In this document: in pieces, positions 17,505 to 25,783 of the stretch | Position numbering within the stretch: the stretch's first letter is position 1 | Layout: every line of letters starts with the position of its first letter | Assembly: GCF_000735435.1 (NCBI RefSeq) | Contig: NZ_JMPP01000021.1 | Location: forward strand, 55,721-119,720 | Origin: Klebsiella planticola ATCC 33531 | Lineage (GTDB): Bacteria; Pseudomonadota; Gammaproteobacteria; Enterobacterales; Enterobacteriaceae | Reading direction: 5' to 3' | Length of the DNA: 64,000 bases | Notes under the pieces: model-generated | What the model was told of the DNA's origin: nothing | The model's database searches: none | Seen by the model: only the letters and a program-made list of their open reading frames with translations | Position numbers and translations under genes: made by a program

Positions 17505-18416
17505 ATGCTCAACGACGGCAATCTCAATATTCGACAGCTGCAGGTTTTTGAGGCGGTGGCGCGCCTGGAAAGCTATAGCAGGGCCCAGCAGGAGCTGGGG
17601 ATTTCCGTGTCGGCGATCAGTAACGCGATGTCTCAGCTGGAAGGGCAACTGGGGTTCAGCTTGTGCCAGCGCGGGCGCGGCGGTTTTGCCCTGACGGAGA
17701 AAGGGCAGCAGTTTTTACAGCAGGCGATTCGGGTGCTGAGCGAGCTGAACGAGCTGGAGCGCCAGTCGGCGCTGCTGAAAGGCGAGCACAGCGGCACGAT
17801 TTGCATCTCAACGCTGGACTCGATTGAAACCGAAACCGCGCTGTCGCTGCCGGTGGTCCTGCGTAGCTTCAGCGATAAGTTTCCCCATGTGCATATCAAG
17901 CTGATTATCCGCACCCCGGCGGAGCAGCTTAACGGCGTGCTGAACAACCATATCGATTTGGCGATCGGCAGCTACAACTCCCAGGTGCATAACATTATCA
18001 GCGAGCCGCTCTATCGCGAGCAGCACTGGCTCTACTGCAGCGATCTTCATCCGATGTTTTTCAGCCGTCAGCTTGATAAAGACCACATCAGCCAGTGTCC
18101 GCTGGTGACCCGCAGCTACTGGAATACCAGCGACCTGCGGCGGCGCGGTTTCAGTAAAGGCAGTGCCACCGTGGAAACCGTCGATGCGCAGCTGCTGCTG
18201 ATTCTCTCAGGAAAATATATCGGCTATCTCCCTGAGCATTATGCCTGGCCGTGGATCAAGGAGAACCGGCTGAGGGTGCTGCTGCCTAACGAATTTGGCT
18301 TCCAGTCGCCGTTCTCGGCGATCTGCAAACGCGGGCGCAGCAATGAGCCGTATCTGAAAGAGTTTCGCAATTTGCTGAAGAAGAATACGGTGGCCAGGCC
18401 GAAGTGGAATTATTGA
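17505..18416 (+). CDS. LysR-type regulator, probable activator of the divergent guanidino-compound operon
   Basis: 303 residues: N-terminal winged HTH (AQQELGISVSAISNAMSQLEGQLG) and C-terminal effector domain. It is divergent from the operon starting at 17392. It is a paralogue of the LysR protein at 4013-4915, and each sits head to head with a ureohydrolase gene. The ATG at 17505 is preceded by GGTGA. The gap after it, to 18547, has no gene and no clear terminator. Confidence 0.88.
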   Translation: MLNDGNLNIRQLQVFEAVARLESYSRAQQELGISVSAISNAMSQLEGQLGFSLCQRGRGGFALTEKGQQFLQQAIRVLSELNELERQSALLKGEHSGTICISTLDSIETETALSLPVVLRSFSDKFPHVHIKLIIRTPAEQLNGVLNNHIDLAIGSYNSQVHNIISEPLYREQHWLYCSDLHPMFFSRQLDKDHISQCPLVTRSYWNTSDLRRRGFSKGSATVETVDAQLLLILSGKYIGYLPEHYAWPWIKENRLRVLLPNEFGFQSPFSAICKRGRSNEPYLKEFRNLLKKNTVARPKWNY

Positions 18417-18547
18417 GGGCGGTGGCAGTCTGGCTCCCCTGGGGAGCAGCACGGCAAATGTTGAGTATTGCTGTTTTTCCGGGCCTGTGGCTGAATATTG
18501 ACCACTCTTAACGGGCTTTATTTATCTCCAGAGGAAGGAGCGGAACG

Positions 18548-18895
18548 ATGGCATTTGAACAGAAGAAGAAAAAAGCGCTTGCGCTAATGGAGGAGAAAAA
18601 GATGTGGCGGAGCAACTATGCGCCTCCGCTGCTGCGTCTTTTCTGGAAAGTCGGAGGCAAAATGCCGCCGCCGCCGTTTGCTCCATTCTGGCTGAATACG
18701 CTGTTCTTCGCCGCCTGGTTTGGCCCGCTGTGGGGGCTTATGATGTGGTTTAGCACCTGGCAAAGTGAAGGCTATAGCGTCTCTGGCGCGCTGTTCGCCA
18801 GCGTGACCGCCGGGGGCTTATTCGGCTTTTTGATGGCGCTATTTCATGTCTGGCGTAAGCGTGCCAACAACCTGCCGGACTGGGATCGTCTTTAG
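18548..18895 (+). CDS. DUF6404 family small membrane protein
   Basis: 115 residues. A charged N-terminal 40 residues (EQKKKKALALMEEKKMW), a proline-rich PPPPFAPFW stretch, two predicted membrane helices (about 52-68 and 78-98) and a short basic tail. AGAGGAAGGAG gives a strong ribosome site. I recognise it as a DUF6404-type protein; no function is known to me. It stands alone between LysR-2 and oqxR. Confidence 0.75.
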   Translation: MAFEQKKKKALALMEEKKMWRSNYAPPLLRLFWKVGGKMPPPPFAPFWLNTLFFAAWFGPLWGLMMWFSTWQSEGYSVSGALFASVTAGGLFGFLMALFHVWRKRANNLPDWDRL

Positions 18896-19080
18896 CGATG
18901 AACGTGGGGGGTTAAATACCCTGGATGGCGATATCCGTGGTGCGGAAAGTGTCTTTTACGCCACGGGTGGCGCGTAGATTGCTTCAAAAAAATGACCGTA
19001 TTTGTTATATTGTTGTTCATTGCTTATTCACCTCTGCGGCGCCAAAAAGAATAAGATTCGCCGCAACCCAGGAAGATAAA

Positions 19081-19557
19081 ATGTTAGATTATCGCTTCCC
19101 GACAGCTTTGCAGATGGTTCTCAGCGTAGCGATGGCGGAGCAGTTGGGTCAACGCTCGACAAGTGCGATTCTGGCCTATGGCCTGGAAGCCAATCCGAGC
19201 TTTATCCGCAAATTAATGGTGCCGCTCACCCGTGACGGTATTATTGTCTCCACGCTGGGACGCAACGGTTCCATCCATCTTGGTCGCCCGGCGGAGAGCA
19301 TCACCTTGCGCGATATCTACGTATCGGTGATCGAAGATAAAAAGCTGTGGGCGTCGCGGCCCGATGTGCCGGCCCGCTGTGTGGTCAGCGCCAACGCCTG
19401 CTGGTACTTCAAGTCTATCGCCGACGAAGCAGAGCAGGCCTCCCTGGATGTGCTGGCCCGTCATACCGTGGCAAGCGCGCTGGAAAAGGTCAAAAAAGGC
19501 GATACCAGCGGCTGCGAGCTGTTACCAGAACTGGATATCCTGAAAAAAGCGCATTAA
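19081..19557 (+). CDS. oqxR: OqxR, Rrf2-family repressor of oqxAB
   Basis: 158 residues, Rrf2 winged-helix family: an N-terminal LQMVLSVAMAEQLG, a wing with LGRNGSIHLGRP and a dimerisation helix. Cysteines C100 and C107 (RCVVSANAC) occupy the region that binds Fe-S in other Rrf2 proteins; C145 is C-terminal. The ATG at 19081 follows AGGAAGAT, and the frame extends further upstream without a better site. In Klebsiella, OqxR represses oqxAB and rarA, and its inactivation raises quinolone, tigecycline and chloramphenicol resistance. The copy here looks intact. Confidence 0.92.
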   Translation: MLDYRFPTALQMVLSVAMAEQLGQRSTSAILAYGLEANPSFIRKLMVPLTRDGIIVSTLGRNGSIHLGRPAESITLRDIYVSVIEDKKLWASRPDVPARCVVSANACWYFKSIADEAEQASLDVLARHTVASALEKVKKGDTSGCELLPELDILKKAH

Positions 19558-19579
19558 TCCTGCCGTCCGCGCAAAAAAT

Positions 19580-20050
19580 GCCTTCACACCGAAGGCGTAG
19601 ATTGCTGATAAAGAGCGAGCTTATTACATTGCCCGGCGGCGCTTCGCTTGCGCGGGCCTACAGAGATTGTGCCATCGCTTGATAGTACGGGTTTTGTAGG
19701 TTTACGCAGATTGTGCCATTGCTTGATAGTTCGGGTTTGGTAGGCCGGGTCAGGCGTCAGCCGCCACCCGGCAACTCGTGGGCACAATGTCTAAAACCGG
19801 TTTGTCATCAGTATCGCCTTCACACCGAAGGCGTAGATTGCTGATAAAGAGCGAGCTTATTACATTGCCCGGCGGCGCTTCGCTTGCGCGGGCCTACAGA
19901 GATTGTGCCATCGTTTGATAGTACGGGTTTTGTAGGTTTACGCAGAGTGTGCCATTGCTTGATAGTACGGGTTTTGTAGGCCGGGTCAGGCGTTAGCCGC
20001 CACCCGGCAGCTCGTGGGCATAATGTCCAAAACCGGTTTGTCATCCGTCT
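19580..20050. repeat. Tandemly duplicated REP/BIME cluster (2 x about 236 bp)
   Basis: A segment starting GCCTTCACACCGAAGGC at 19580 repeats almost exactly from 19816. Each copy holds two REP-like palindromes (around 19630-19661 and 19740-19774; 19866-19898 and 19976-20010) of the GCCGGGT...ACCCGGC type ending in the usual CCTAC. It fills the gap between the convergent oqxR and oqxB genes. Open frames inside it mirror the repeats and are not genes. Confidence 0.8.
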
Positions 20051-20077
20051 CCGCCTTCATCCAGAAGGCGGTTTTTT
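20051..20077 (+). terminator. Rho-independent terminator downstream of oqxR
   Basis: The CCGCCTTC / GAAGGCGG stem with a 5-base loop is followed by six T on the plus strand. It would end oqxR transcription after the REP cluster and just before the oqxB 3' end. Confidence 0.75.
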
Positions 20078-20085
20078 GTTGTCAC

Positions 20086-23000
20086 CTATTCAGGCAGCGT
20101 TTCCAGCGCCGGTTTACCGCGCGTGACCAACTTACGCAGCGTGACGTAGAACACCGGCGTCAGGAACAGACCAAACAGCGTCACCCCGAGCATCCCGGAG
20201 AACACCGTAATCCCGGTGACGCCGCGCACTTCCGCACCCGCTCCGTGGCCGAGGATCAGCGGTATCGTCCCGGCAATAAAGGCGATGGAGGTCATCACGA
20301 TCGGACGCAGACGCAGGCGACAGGCTTCCAGCGCTGCTTCCATGATCCCTTTCCCCTGAATTTCCAGCTCGCGAGCAAACTCAACGATCAGGATCGCATT
20401 TTTACAAGCCAGCCCCATTAACACCACCAGTCCAACCTGCACGAAGACGTTATTATCGCCGCCGGTGAGCCAGACGCCGAACAGGGCGGAGAGCAGAGTC
20501 ATCGGAACGATGAGGATCACCGCCAGCGGCAGCGTCCAGCTTTCATACAGCGCCGCCAGCACCAGGAACGCCAGAAGTACCGCCACCGGGAAGACAATCA
20601 GCGCCGTGTTGCCCTGGGTGGCCTGCTGGAAGCTGAGATCCGTCCATTCGATGTTCATACCATTCGGCAGCAGCTGGCCGGACATCGCGGCCAGTTTGGT
20701 CATCGCCTGAGCGGAAGAGAGCACCCGAGGATCGGCGTCGCCGATCAGATCCGCCGCCGGATAACCGTTGTAGCGGATCACCGGATCTGGCCCGTAGGTG
20801 GTGCTGATGTTAACCATACTGCCGATCGGCACCATTTCACCCTGGTTATTGCGGGTGCGCAGATTAGCAATATCCTCCACGCTGTCGCGGAATGGCCCGT
20901 CGGCCTGCGCCATGACGCGCCAGGTTCGGCCGAACTGGTTAAAGTCGTTCACATAAGATGATCCCAGGTAGGTTTGCAGCGTACCGAACAGATCGGTCAG
21001 CGATACCCCCTGCGCTTTCGCCTTGTCGCGATCGACCTGCACATCCAGCTGCGGTACGTTTGCCTGGTAGGTTGAAATAGGGAAATGCATTCCCGGCGTT
21101 TGCATGATTGCCCCGGACAGAGTATTCACCGCCGTTTGTAGCGCGCCGTAACCTAAGCCCCCTCGATCCTGAATATACAGCGAGTAACCGGAACCCTGGC
21201 CGAGGCCGAGAATCGGCGGCGGCAGGATTGAGAAGCCAAAGCCTTCCTGGATTTGCGCAATTTTGGCATTGATCTCGGCGTTAATTTCCGCCGCAGAATG
21301 TTTACGCTGATCGAATGGCTTCAGGCCAAAAAATACCGTGCCGGTGTTCGGCGTATTGGTGAATTGCAGCGCGTTAAGCCCTGGAAACGCCACCGCATAA
21401 TCCACGCCTTCAGTGTTCATCCCGATTTCGCTCATTTTACGGATGACCGCGTCGGTGCGGGCCAGCGAAGAACCTTCCGGCATTTTCACGCCGCCAATCA
21501 GGTAGAGCTTGTCCTGGGTGGGAATAAACCCGCCCGGCACGGCTTTAAACATCACGCCGGCGGCGCCGAGCAGCAGCAGGTAAACAATAAACACGGCGCC
21601 ACGTCGTCCGAGCGTTTGGCCAACCAGCCCCTGGTAACCATGTGAGCTACGATGGAAAAAGCGGTTAAACGGGCGGAACAGCCAGCCGAACAGGCGATCG
21701 ATAAGCCGGGTTGGGAGGTCTCTCGGCGCGCCGTGCGGCTTCAGTAGCAGGGCCGCCAGCGCCGGGGAGAGAGTCAGCGAGTTGATGGCCGAGATCACCG
21801 TCGAAATCGCGATCGTCACCGCAAACTGTTTATAGAACTGCCCGGTTACACCAGAGAGGAAGGCCATCGGCACGAACACCGCGCACAGCACCAGGGCGAT
21901 GGCGATAATCGGCCCGGAAACTTCACGCATTGCCTGGTGCGCCGCCTGCAGAGGGGCGAGCCCCTCTTCGATATTGCGCTCGACGTTTTCCACCACCACA
22001 ATCGCGTCGTCCACCACGATCCCAATAGCGAGAACCAGACCGAACAGGCTCAGGGTATTAAGCGAGAAGCCAAGCAGATAGAGAATACCGAACGTCCCCA
22101 CCACCGAGACCGGTACGGCAATCAATGGAATAATCGATGCGCGCCAGGTTTGCAGGAACAGGATCACCACCAGTACCACCAGCACCACCGCTTCGAGCAG
22201 GGTTTGCACCACCGCACGAATGGAGTCGCGCACAAAAACGGTGGGGTCGTAAGGGGCGGCCCACTTCATATCTTCCGGGAAACGCGTGGACAGTTCGTCC
22301 ATTTTGGCGCGTACCGCATTCGACAAATCAATGGCGTTGGCCCCCGGCGACTGGAAGATACCGATCCCGACCGCATCTTTATTGTTAAGCTGGGAACGTA
22401 GCGCATAGCTGCCCGACCCCATTTCGATGCGTGCAACGTCGCGCAGGCGTACCAGCGAACCATCCTGGGCCGTTTTGAGAATGATATTACCGAACTCTTC
22501 CTCCGTGTGCAGACGACCCTGGGCGTTAATCGAGATCAGGAAGTCGCTCTCTTTCGGCAATGGCTCGGCGCCAAGCTGCCCGGCGGACACCTGCACGTTT
22601 TGCTCCTGCATCGCCGTCACCACATCGGAGGCGGTCAACCCACGTGCGGCCACCTTATTCGGATCCAGCCAGATTCGCATGGCGTATTCGCCGGCACCAA
22701 AAATCTGGATTTGGCCGACGCCGGGCAGGCGCGCCAGTTCGTCCTTCACTTTTAAGGTGGCGTAGTTACGCATATATAGCGAATCGTATTTACCGTTGGG
22801 CGAAAACAGATGCACCACCAGGGTGAGCGTCGGTGACTGTTTCTGGGTGGTAATCCCCAGACGGCGTACGTCTTCCGGCAGACGCGCTTCGGCCTGCGAT
22901 ACCCGGTTTTGTACCTGAACCTGCGCCTGATCCGGATCGGTGCCTGGGCGGAAGGTGACGGTGGTGACCAGTACGCCGTCGGAGCCGGCGACGGACTTCA

Positions 23001-23238
23001 TGTACATCATGTTTTCGACGCCGTTGATCGCTTCTTCCAGCGGCGTCGCCACGGTCTCGGCGATCACTTTCGGGTTGGCGCCCGGATACTCCGCGCGTAC
23101 CTGCACACTCGGCGGTACGACGTCAGGGTATTCGCTGACCGGTAGCAGCGGGATGGCGATGAGCCCGGTAATAAAAATCAAAATCGACAGCACCGCGGCG
23201 AAAATCGGCCTGTCGATAAAAAAGCGGGAAAAGTCCAT
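20086..23238 (-). CDS. oqxB: OqxB, RND multidrug efflux pump
   Basis: 1050 residues, inner-membrane RND transporter of the tripartite OqxAB-TolC pump, exporting quinolones, quinoxalines, chloramphenicol and other drugs. Typical features: N-terminal FFIDRPIFAAVLSI, the proton-relay aspartates in GIVVDDAIVVVENVERN, two large periplasmic domains and 12 membrane helices. Full length and uninterrupted. It lies 23 bases after oqxA in one operon and converges on oqxR. Confidence 0.95.
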   Translation of the reverse strand: MDFSRFFIDRPIFAAVLSILIFITGLIAIPLLPVSEYPDVVPPSVQVRAEYPGANPKVIAETVATPLEEAINGVENMMYMKSVAGSDGVLVTTVTFRPGTDPDQAQVQVQNRVSQAEARLPEDVRRLGITTQKQSPTLTLVVHLFSPNGKYDSLYMRNYATLKVKDELARLPGVGQIQIFGAGEYAMRIWLDPNKVAARGLTASDVVTAMQEQNVQVSAGQLGAEPLPKESDFLISINAQGRLHTEEEFGNIILKTAQDGSLVRLRDVARIEMGSGSYALRSQLNNKDAVGIGIFQSPGANAIDLSNAVRAKMDELSTRFPEDMKWAAPYDPTVFVRDSIRAVVQTLLEAVVLVVLVVILFLQTWRASIIPLIAVPVSVVGTFGILYLLGFSLNTLSLFGLVLAIGIVVDDAIVVVENVERNIEEGLAPLQAAHQAMREVSGPIIAIALVLCAVFVPMAFLSGVTGQFYKQFAVTIAISTVISAINSLTLSPALAALLLKPHGAPRDLPTRLIDRLFGWLFRPFNRFFHRSSHGYQGLVGQTLGRRGAVFIVYLLLLGAAGVMFKAVPGGFIPTQDKLYLIGGVKMPEGSSLARTDAVIRKMSEIGMNTEGVDYAVAFPGLNALQFTNTPNTGTVFFGLKPFDQRKHSAAEINAEINAKIAQIQEGFGFSILPPPILGLGQGSGYSLYIQDRGGLGYGALQTAVNTLSGAIMQTPGMHFPISTYQANVPQLDVQVDRDKAKAQGVSLTDLFGTLQTYLGSSYVNDFNQFGRTWRVMAQADGPFRDSVEDIANLRTRNNQGEMVPIGSMVNISTTYGPDPVIRYNGYPAADLIGDADPRVLSSAQAMTKLAAMSGQLLPNGMNIEWTDLSFQQATQGNTALIVFPVAVLLAFLVLAALYESWTLPLAVILIVPMTLLSALFGVWLTGGDNNVFVQVGLVVLMGLACKNAILIVEFARELEIQGKGIMEAALEACRLRLRPIVMTSIAFIAGTIPLILGHGAGAEVRGVTGITVFSGMLGVTLFGLFLTPVFYVTLRKLVTRGKPALETLPE

Positions 23239-23261
23239 GCGTCGGATTCTCTGGTAAGGGA

Positions 23262-24437
23262 TCAGTTGAGGGCGGTGCTAGTGGTCATCGCCACGGTTTT
23301 CGCGTTAACCGGCATCCCGGGCATAAACACTTTTTGCAAACCCTCGACGATGACTTTATCGCCAGGATTCAGCCCCTGCTGGACGATGCGTAAACCGGCG
23401 GCCAGGCGACCCGGTTTGATATCACGGCGCTGCGCTTTACCGTCTTTATCAACGATATAGACGTATTTCCGATCCTGATCGGTCAGGACCGCTTTGTCGT
23501 CGATCAGCGTGGCCTGGAATTCAGCGCTGCCCGGCAGGCGCACGCGGGCAAACAGGCCCGGTATGAACTGACGCTGGGTGTTATCCAGCAGCGCGCGCAT
23601 CCGGATAGTGCCGGTGCTCGGGGTTAGCTGATTATCGAGGAAATCCACTTTCCCCTGATGGGGGTAGCCGTCCTCTCCGACAAGACCAATCTCAACCGGG
23701 AGCGCAAGGTGATTGCTGGCAGCCCCCTGGCCACTGCGGGCGAGGTTTTGATAGTGAAGGTAGGTTGATTCGTCGACATCAAAATAGACGTAGACCGTCT
23801 TCTGCGAGACCACTGTCGTCAGCACGCTGGCGCTGTCACCAGCGGTTACGAGGTTACCGCTGGTGATCAGCGCGCGGCTGGCGCGGCCATCGATAGGGGC
23901 GGTCACTTTGGTGAAATCAAGGTTAAGCTGAGCGGCATCAACGGCTGCCTGTGCGGCCTGGATGTCGGCCTGCGCCTGGGTAGCGGCCGAACGGCGCTGC
24001 TCCCACTCCTCACGGGATACCACGTTGGTGTTGATTAATTTGTCGGTACGACTGGCCTCGCTGCGCGCCAGGCTGGCCTGTGTTTTGGCTCTTGCCAGCG
24101 TTGCCTGCGCCTGCTCGAGGGCGGCGCGATAGGTTCTGTCATCGATAGTGAATAGCACCTCGCCCTTTTTCACTTCCTGGCCGTCGGTGTAGTTCACTTT
24201 TTCAATGTAGCCGGAGACGCGTGGACGGAGCTGAACGCTTTCTACCGCTTCAATTCGGCCGTTAAAGCTGTCCCACTGGCTAATGGATTTCACCACCACG
24301 TCAGCGGCGCTGACGGCAGGGGCTTGCGGAGCGGCGTTTTGCGCAGCGCTGTTATCGCAGCTGGCAAGTAGCATGGCGATGACTGCGCTCCCCAGTCCGC
24401 GCAGATAAAAGTTAACCCAGGTTTTTTGCAGGCTCAT
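23262..24437 (-). CDS. oqxA: OqxA, RND periplasmic adaptor lipoprotein
   Basis: 391 residues, membrane-fusion protein linking OqxB to TolC. Lipoprotein signal with lipobox LLASC. It has the barrel/lipoyl segment RPRVSGYIEKVNYTDGQEV, a long coiled-coil hairpin (alanine- and glutamine-rich, about residues 100-165) and a C-terminal beta domain. First gene of the oqxAB operon, divergent from rarA. Confidence 0.95.
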   Translation of the reverse strand: MSLQKTWVNFYLRGLGSAVIAMLLASCDNSAAQNAAPQAPAVSAADVVVKSISQWDSFNGRIEAVESVQLRPRVSGYIEKVNYTDGQEVKKGEVLFTIDDRTYRAALEQAQATLARAKTQASLARSEASRTDKLINTNVVSREEWEQRRSAATQAQADIQAAQAAVDAAQLNLDFTKVTAPIDGRASRALITSGNLVTAGDSASVLTTVVSQKTVYVYFDVDESTYLHYQNLARSGQGAASNHLALPVEIGLVGEDGYPHQGKVDFLDNQLTPSTGTIRMRALLDNTQRQFIPGLFARVRLPGSAEFQATLIDDKAVLTDQDRKYVYIVDKDGKAQRRDIKPGRLAAGLRIVQQGLNPGDKVIVEGLQKVFMPGMPVNAKTVAMTTSTALN

Positions 24438-24600
24438 TATTTTTATTCCGGTAATTGTTGCCGCCGGGCAAGACGCAGCGAAGGACGCGGCGCGACTTCC
24501 TATGTCCGGGCAGGCTTAAGGCCATTTGTGTCGTTCATCGCCACAAAACTGTAACAGTTGCGAATACACTATCGCGGCGATTGTAGGAAGGCGCTTAACT

Positions 24601-24625
24601 AAGTGCAAGAATAATTGTTGCACTT
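24601..24625. promoter_or_regulatory. 25-bp dyad in the oqxA-rarA intergenic region
   Basis: AAGTGCAA and TTGCACTT are exact inverted arms with a 9-base spacer. The overall length fits an Rrf2-type operator, so OqxR is the likely ligand, but a MarA-type activator site is possible. A second, looser TTGCA/TGCAA pair occurs near 24692-24706. The 24438-24770 gap holds the divergent promoters and no gene. Confidence 0.5.
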
Positions 24626-24770
24626 TATGTGCTGTTTCCGTTGCGCGGGAAAGGCACATTTCAGGCAGGGATTTTAATGTAACAATAAAACTTGCAATTT
24701 ATGCAAAAGCAGGTCACTTTTAAATGTATTAGATAAAGATACTTTTATTAACAGCCCAGGGGAACCCGGC

Positions 24771-25124
24771 ATGAACACTGGCGCTTTTATACATGATTTA
24801 CTTGACTGGATTGATAATAACCTTGAAAGCCGCCTCGATATTGATACGGTCTCCAGGCGGGCAGGCTATTCAAAATGGCATCTTCAGCGGATCTTCAAAG
24901 AGCATACCGGTCATCCCATCGGCGAATACATCCGCGCCCGGAAGCTGCAAAAATCGCTTGAGCGCTTAACCCGCAGCGACGAGCCGATCCTGAACGTGGC
25001 TATCGCGCTGGGCTTTGACTCCCAGCAATCCTTCAATCGCAGCTTCAAGCGCCAGTATGGCCAGGCGCCGGGGGTCTGGCGCCGCAGCATGGGGACGGCG
25101 CCATCGTGCCAGCGTCCAGGCTGA
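24771..25124 (+). CDS. rarA: RarA, AraC/XylS-family multidrug-resistance activator
   Basis: 117 residues, a stand-alone DNA-binding domain like MarA, SoxS and RamA, with two HTH motifs (LDIDTVSRRAGYSKWHLQRIFKE; ILNVAIALGFDSQQSFNRSFKRQYG). It activates oqxAB and other multidrug genes, acting as a monomer at marbox-like sites. A GGGG lies upstream of the ATG. Its position divergent from oqxAB is the usual Klebsiella arrangement and separates it from RamA, which lies elsewhere. Confidence 0.92.
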   Translation: MNTGAFIHDLLDWIDNNLESRLDIDTVSRRAGYSKWHLQRIFKEHTGHPIGEYIRARKLQKSLERLTRSDEPILNVAIALGFDSQQSFNRSFKRQYGQAPGVWRRSMGTAPSCQRPG

Positions 25125-25180
25125 GGGTGGGGCGGGATTTCATCAGGAGGTTCAGGTTTAACGGGACGAATTAAGGGCAC

Positions 25181-25214
25181 AAAAAAGCCCGCAGGGCTTA
25201 CGCCGTGCGGGCTT
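25181..25214 (-). terminator. Displaced copy of the ssrA terminator at the left end of the island
   Basis: The stem AAGCCCGCA / TGCGGGCTT runs into six T only on the minus strand. It is almost identical to the terminator just beyond ssrA at 36905-36938. No chromosomal minus-strand gene lies to its right except the island. I read it as the original ssrA terminator, pushed away by integration of the satellite. Confidence 0.6.
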
Positions 25215-25332
25215 TCAGGACTTCATCGGATGACTCTGGTAATCACCGATGGAGAATTTTGGGCTGGCGGAGTCTGAATAAATCGCGTAAGTATTTAAAT
25301 TTAAATTATTTTAATGTGTTCAACTTTCATTT

Positions 25333-25361
25333 GTGTACCTAAACGTGTACCAATTATGGAA
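25333..25361. repeat. Left arm-type integrase site
   Basis: Contains two GTGTACC units. Bases 25333-25355 repeat exactly at 36840-36862, and 25340-25361 repeat in inverted orientation at 36801-36822. Sites of this kind near both ends of an integrated element are typical of arm sites bound by a P4-type integrase or its excisionase. The neighbouring 25250-25290 stretch resembles the ssrA 3' end in degraded form. Confidence 0.55.
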
Positions 25362-25435
25362 TGTCATAGCATTCTTCCCTATCTAAAGTTGTCGATTGCT
25401 CTTCCTCCTGATGATTTTTCTGGATCTACAAAGGC

Positions 25436-25739
25436 TGGATAAAAAGTTTTTTTGCATTTAACTGTTCACACTGTTCACCTCCTTATTTTCTTTTTAATAT
25501 CATAATGATAGGTGGTGATTAGTTGGTGAAGAGTGAACAGTCAACTCTTCACCTCAGCGCGTTTCTGGCCTGTTTCCGGCGACCATCACCGCAATATGAT
25601 GGTGATGAGGGGGGGGTAAAAAGTTTTTTTGGGTTTAACTGTTCACACTGTTCACCTTTAGTTTTTTATTAATACTTTCATAGTGATACAGGGTGAACAT
25701 ACGGTGAAGGGTGAACAGTGGATTGTTCACCCTTGAGGG
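25436..25739. repeat. crr-like replication region with two 120-bp direct repeats
   Basis: Two related stretches, about 25436-25558 and 25613-25739, start with the same TAAAAAGTTTTTTT block and each carry several GGTGAACAG/CTGTTCACC iterons. They are separated by roughly 60 bases. This is the known layout of the P4 crr, the cis-acting replication region bound by alpha protein, and it lies just downstream of the alpha gene as in P4. Confidence 0.8.
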
Positions 25740-25783
25740 AGGGGCAGATACAAAAAGACCGGCGGTTGCCGGTCTGAGACAGG

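Noticed and set aside
19584..20044. Two similar 67-74 codon minus-strand frames
   Set aside because: They are the two copies of the REP duplication read through, not genes.
25125..25780. Possible CRISPR array in the repeat-rich region left of alpha
   Set aside because: The repeats are short GGTGAACAG iterons in both orientations within two long direct repeats, matching P4 crr rather than a CRISPR.
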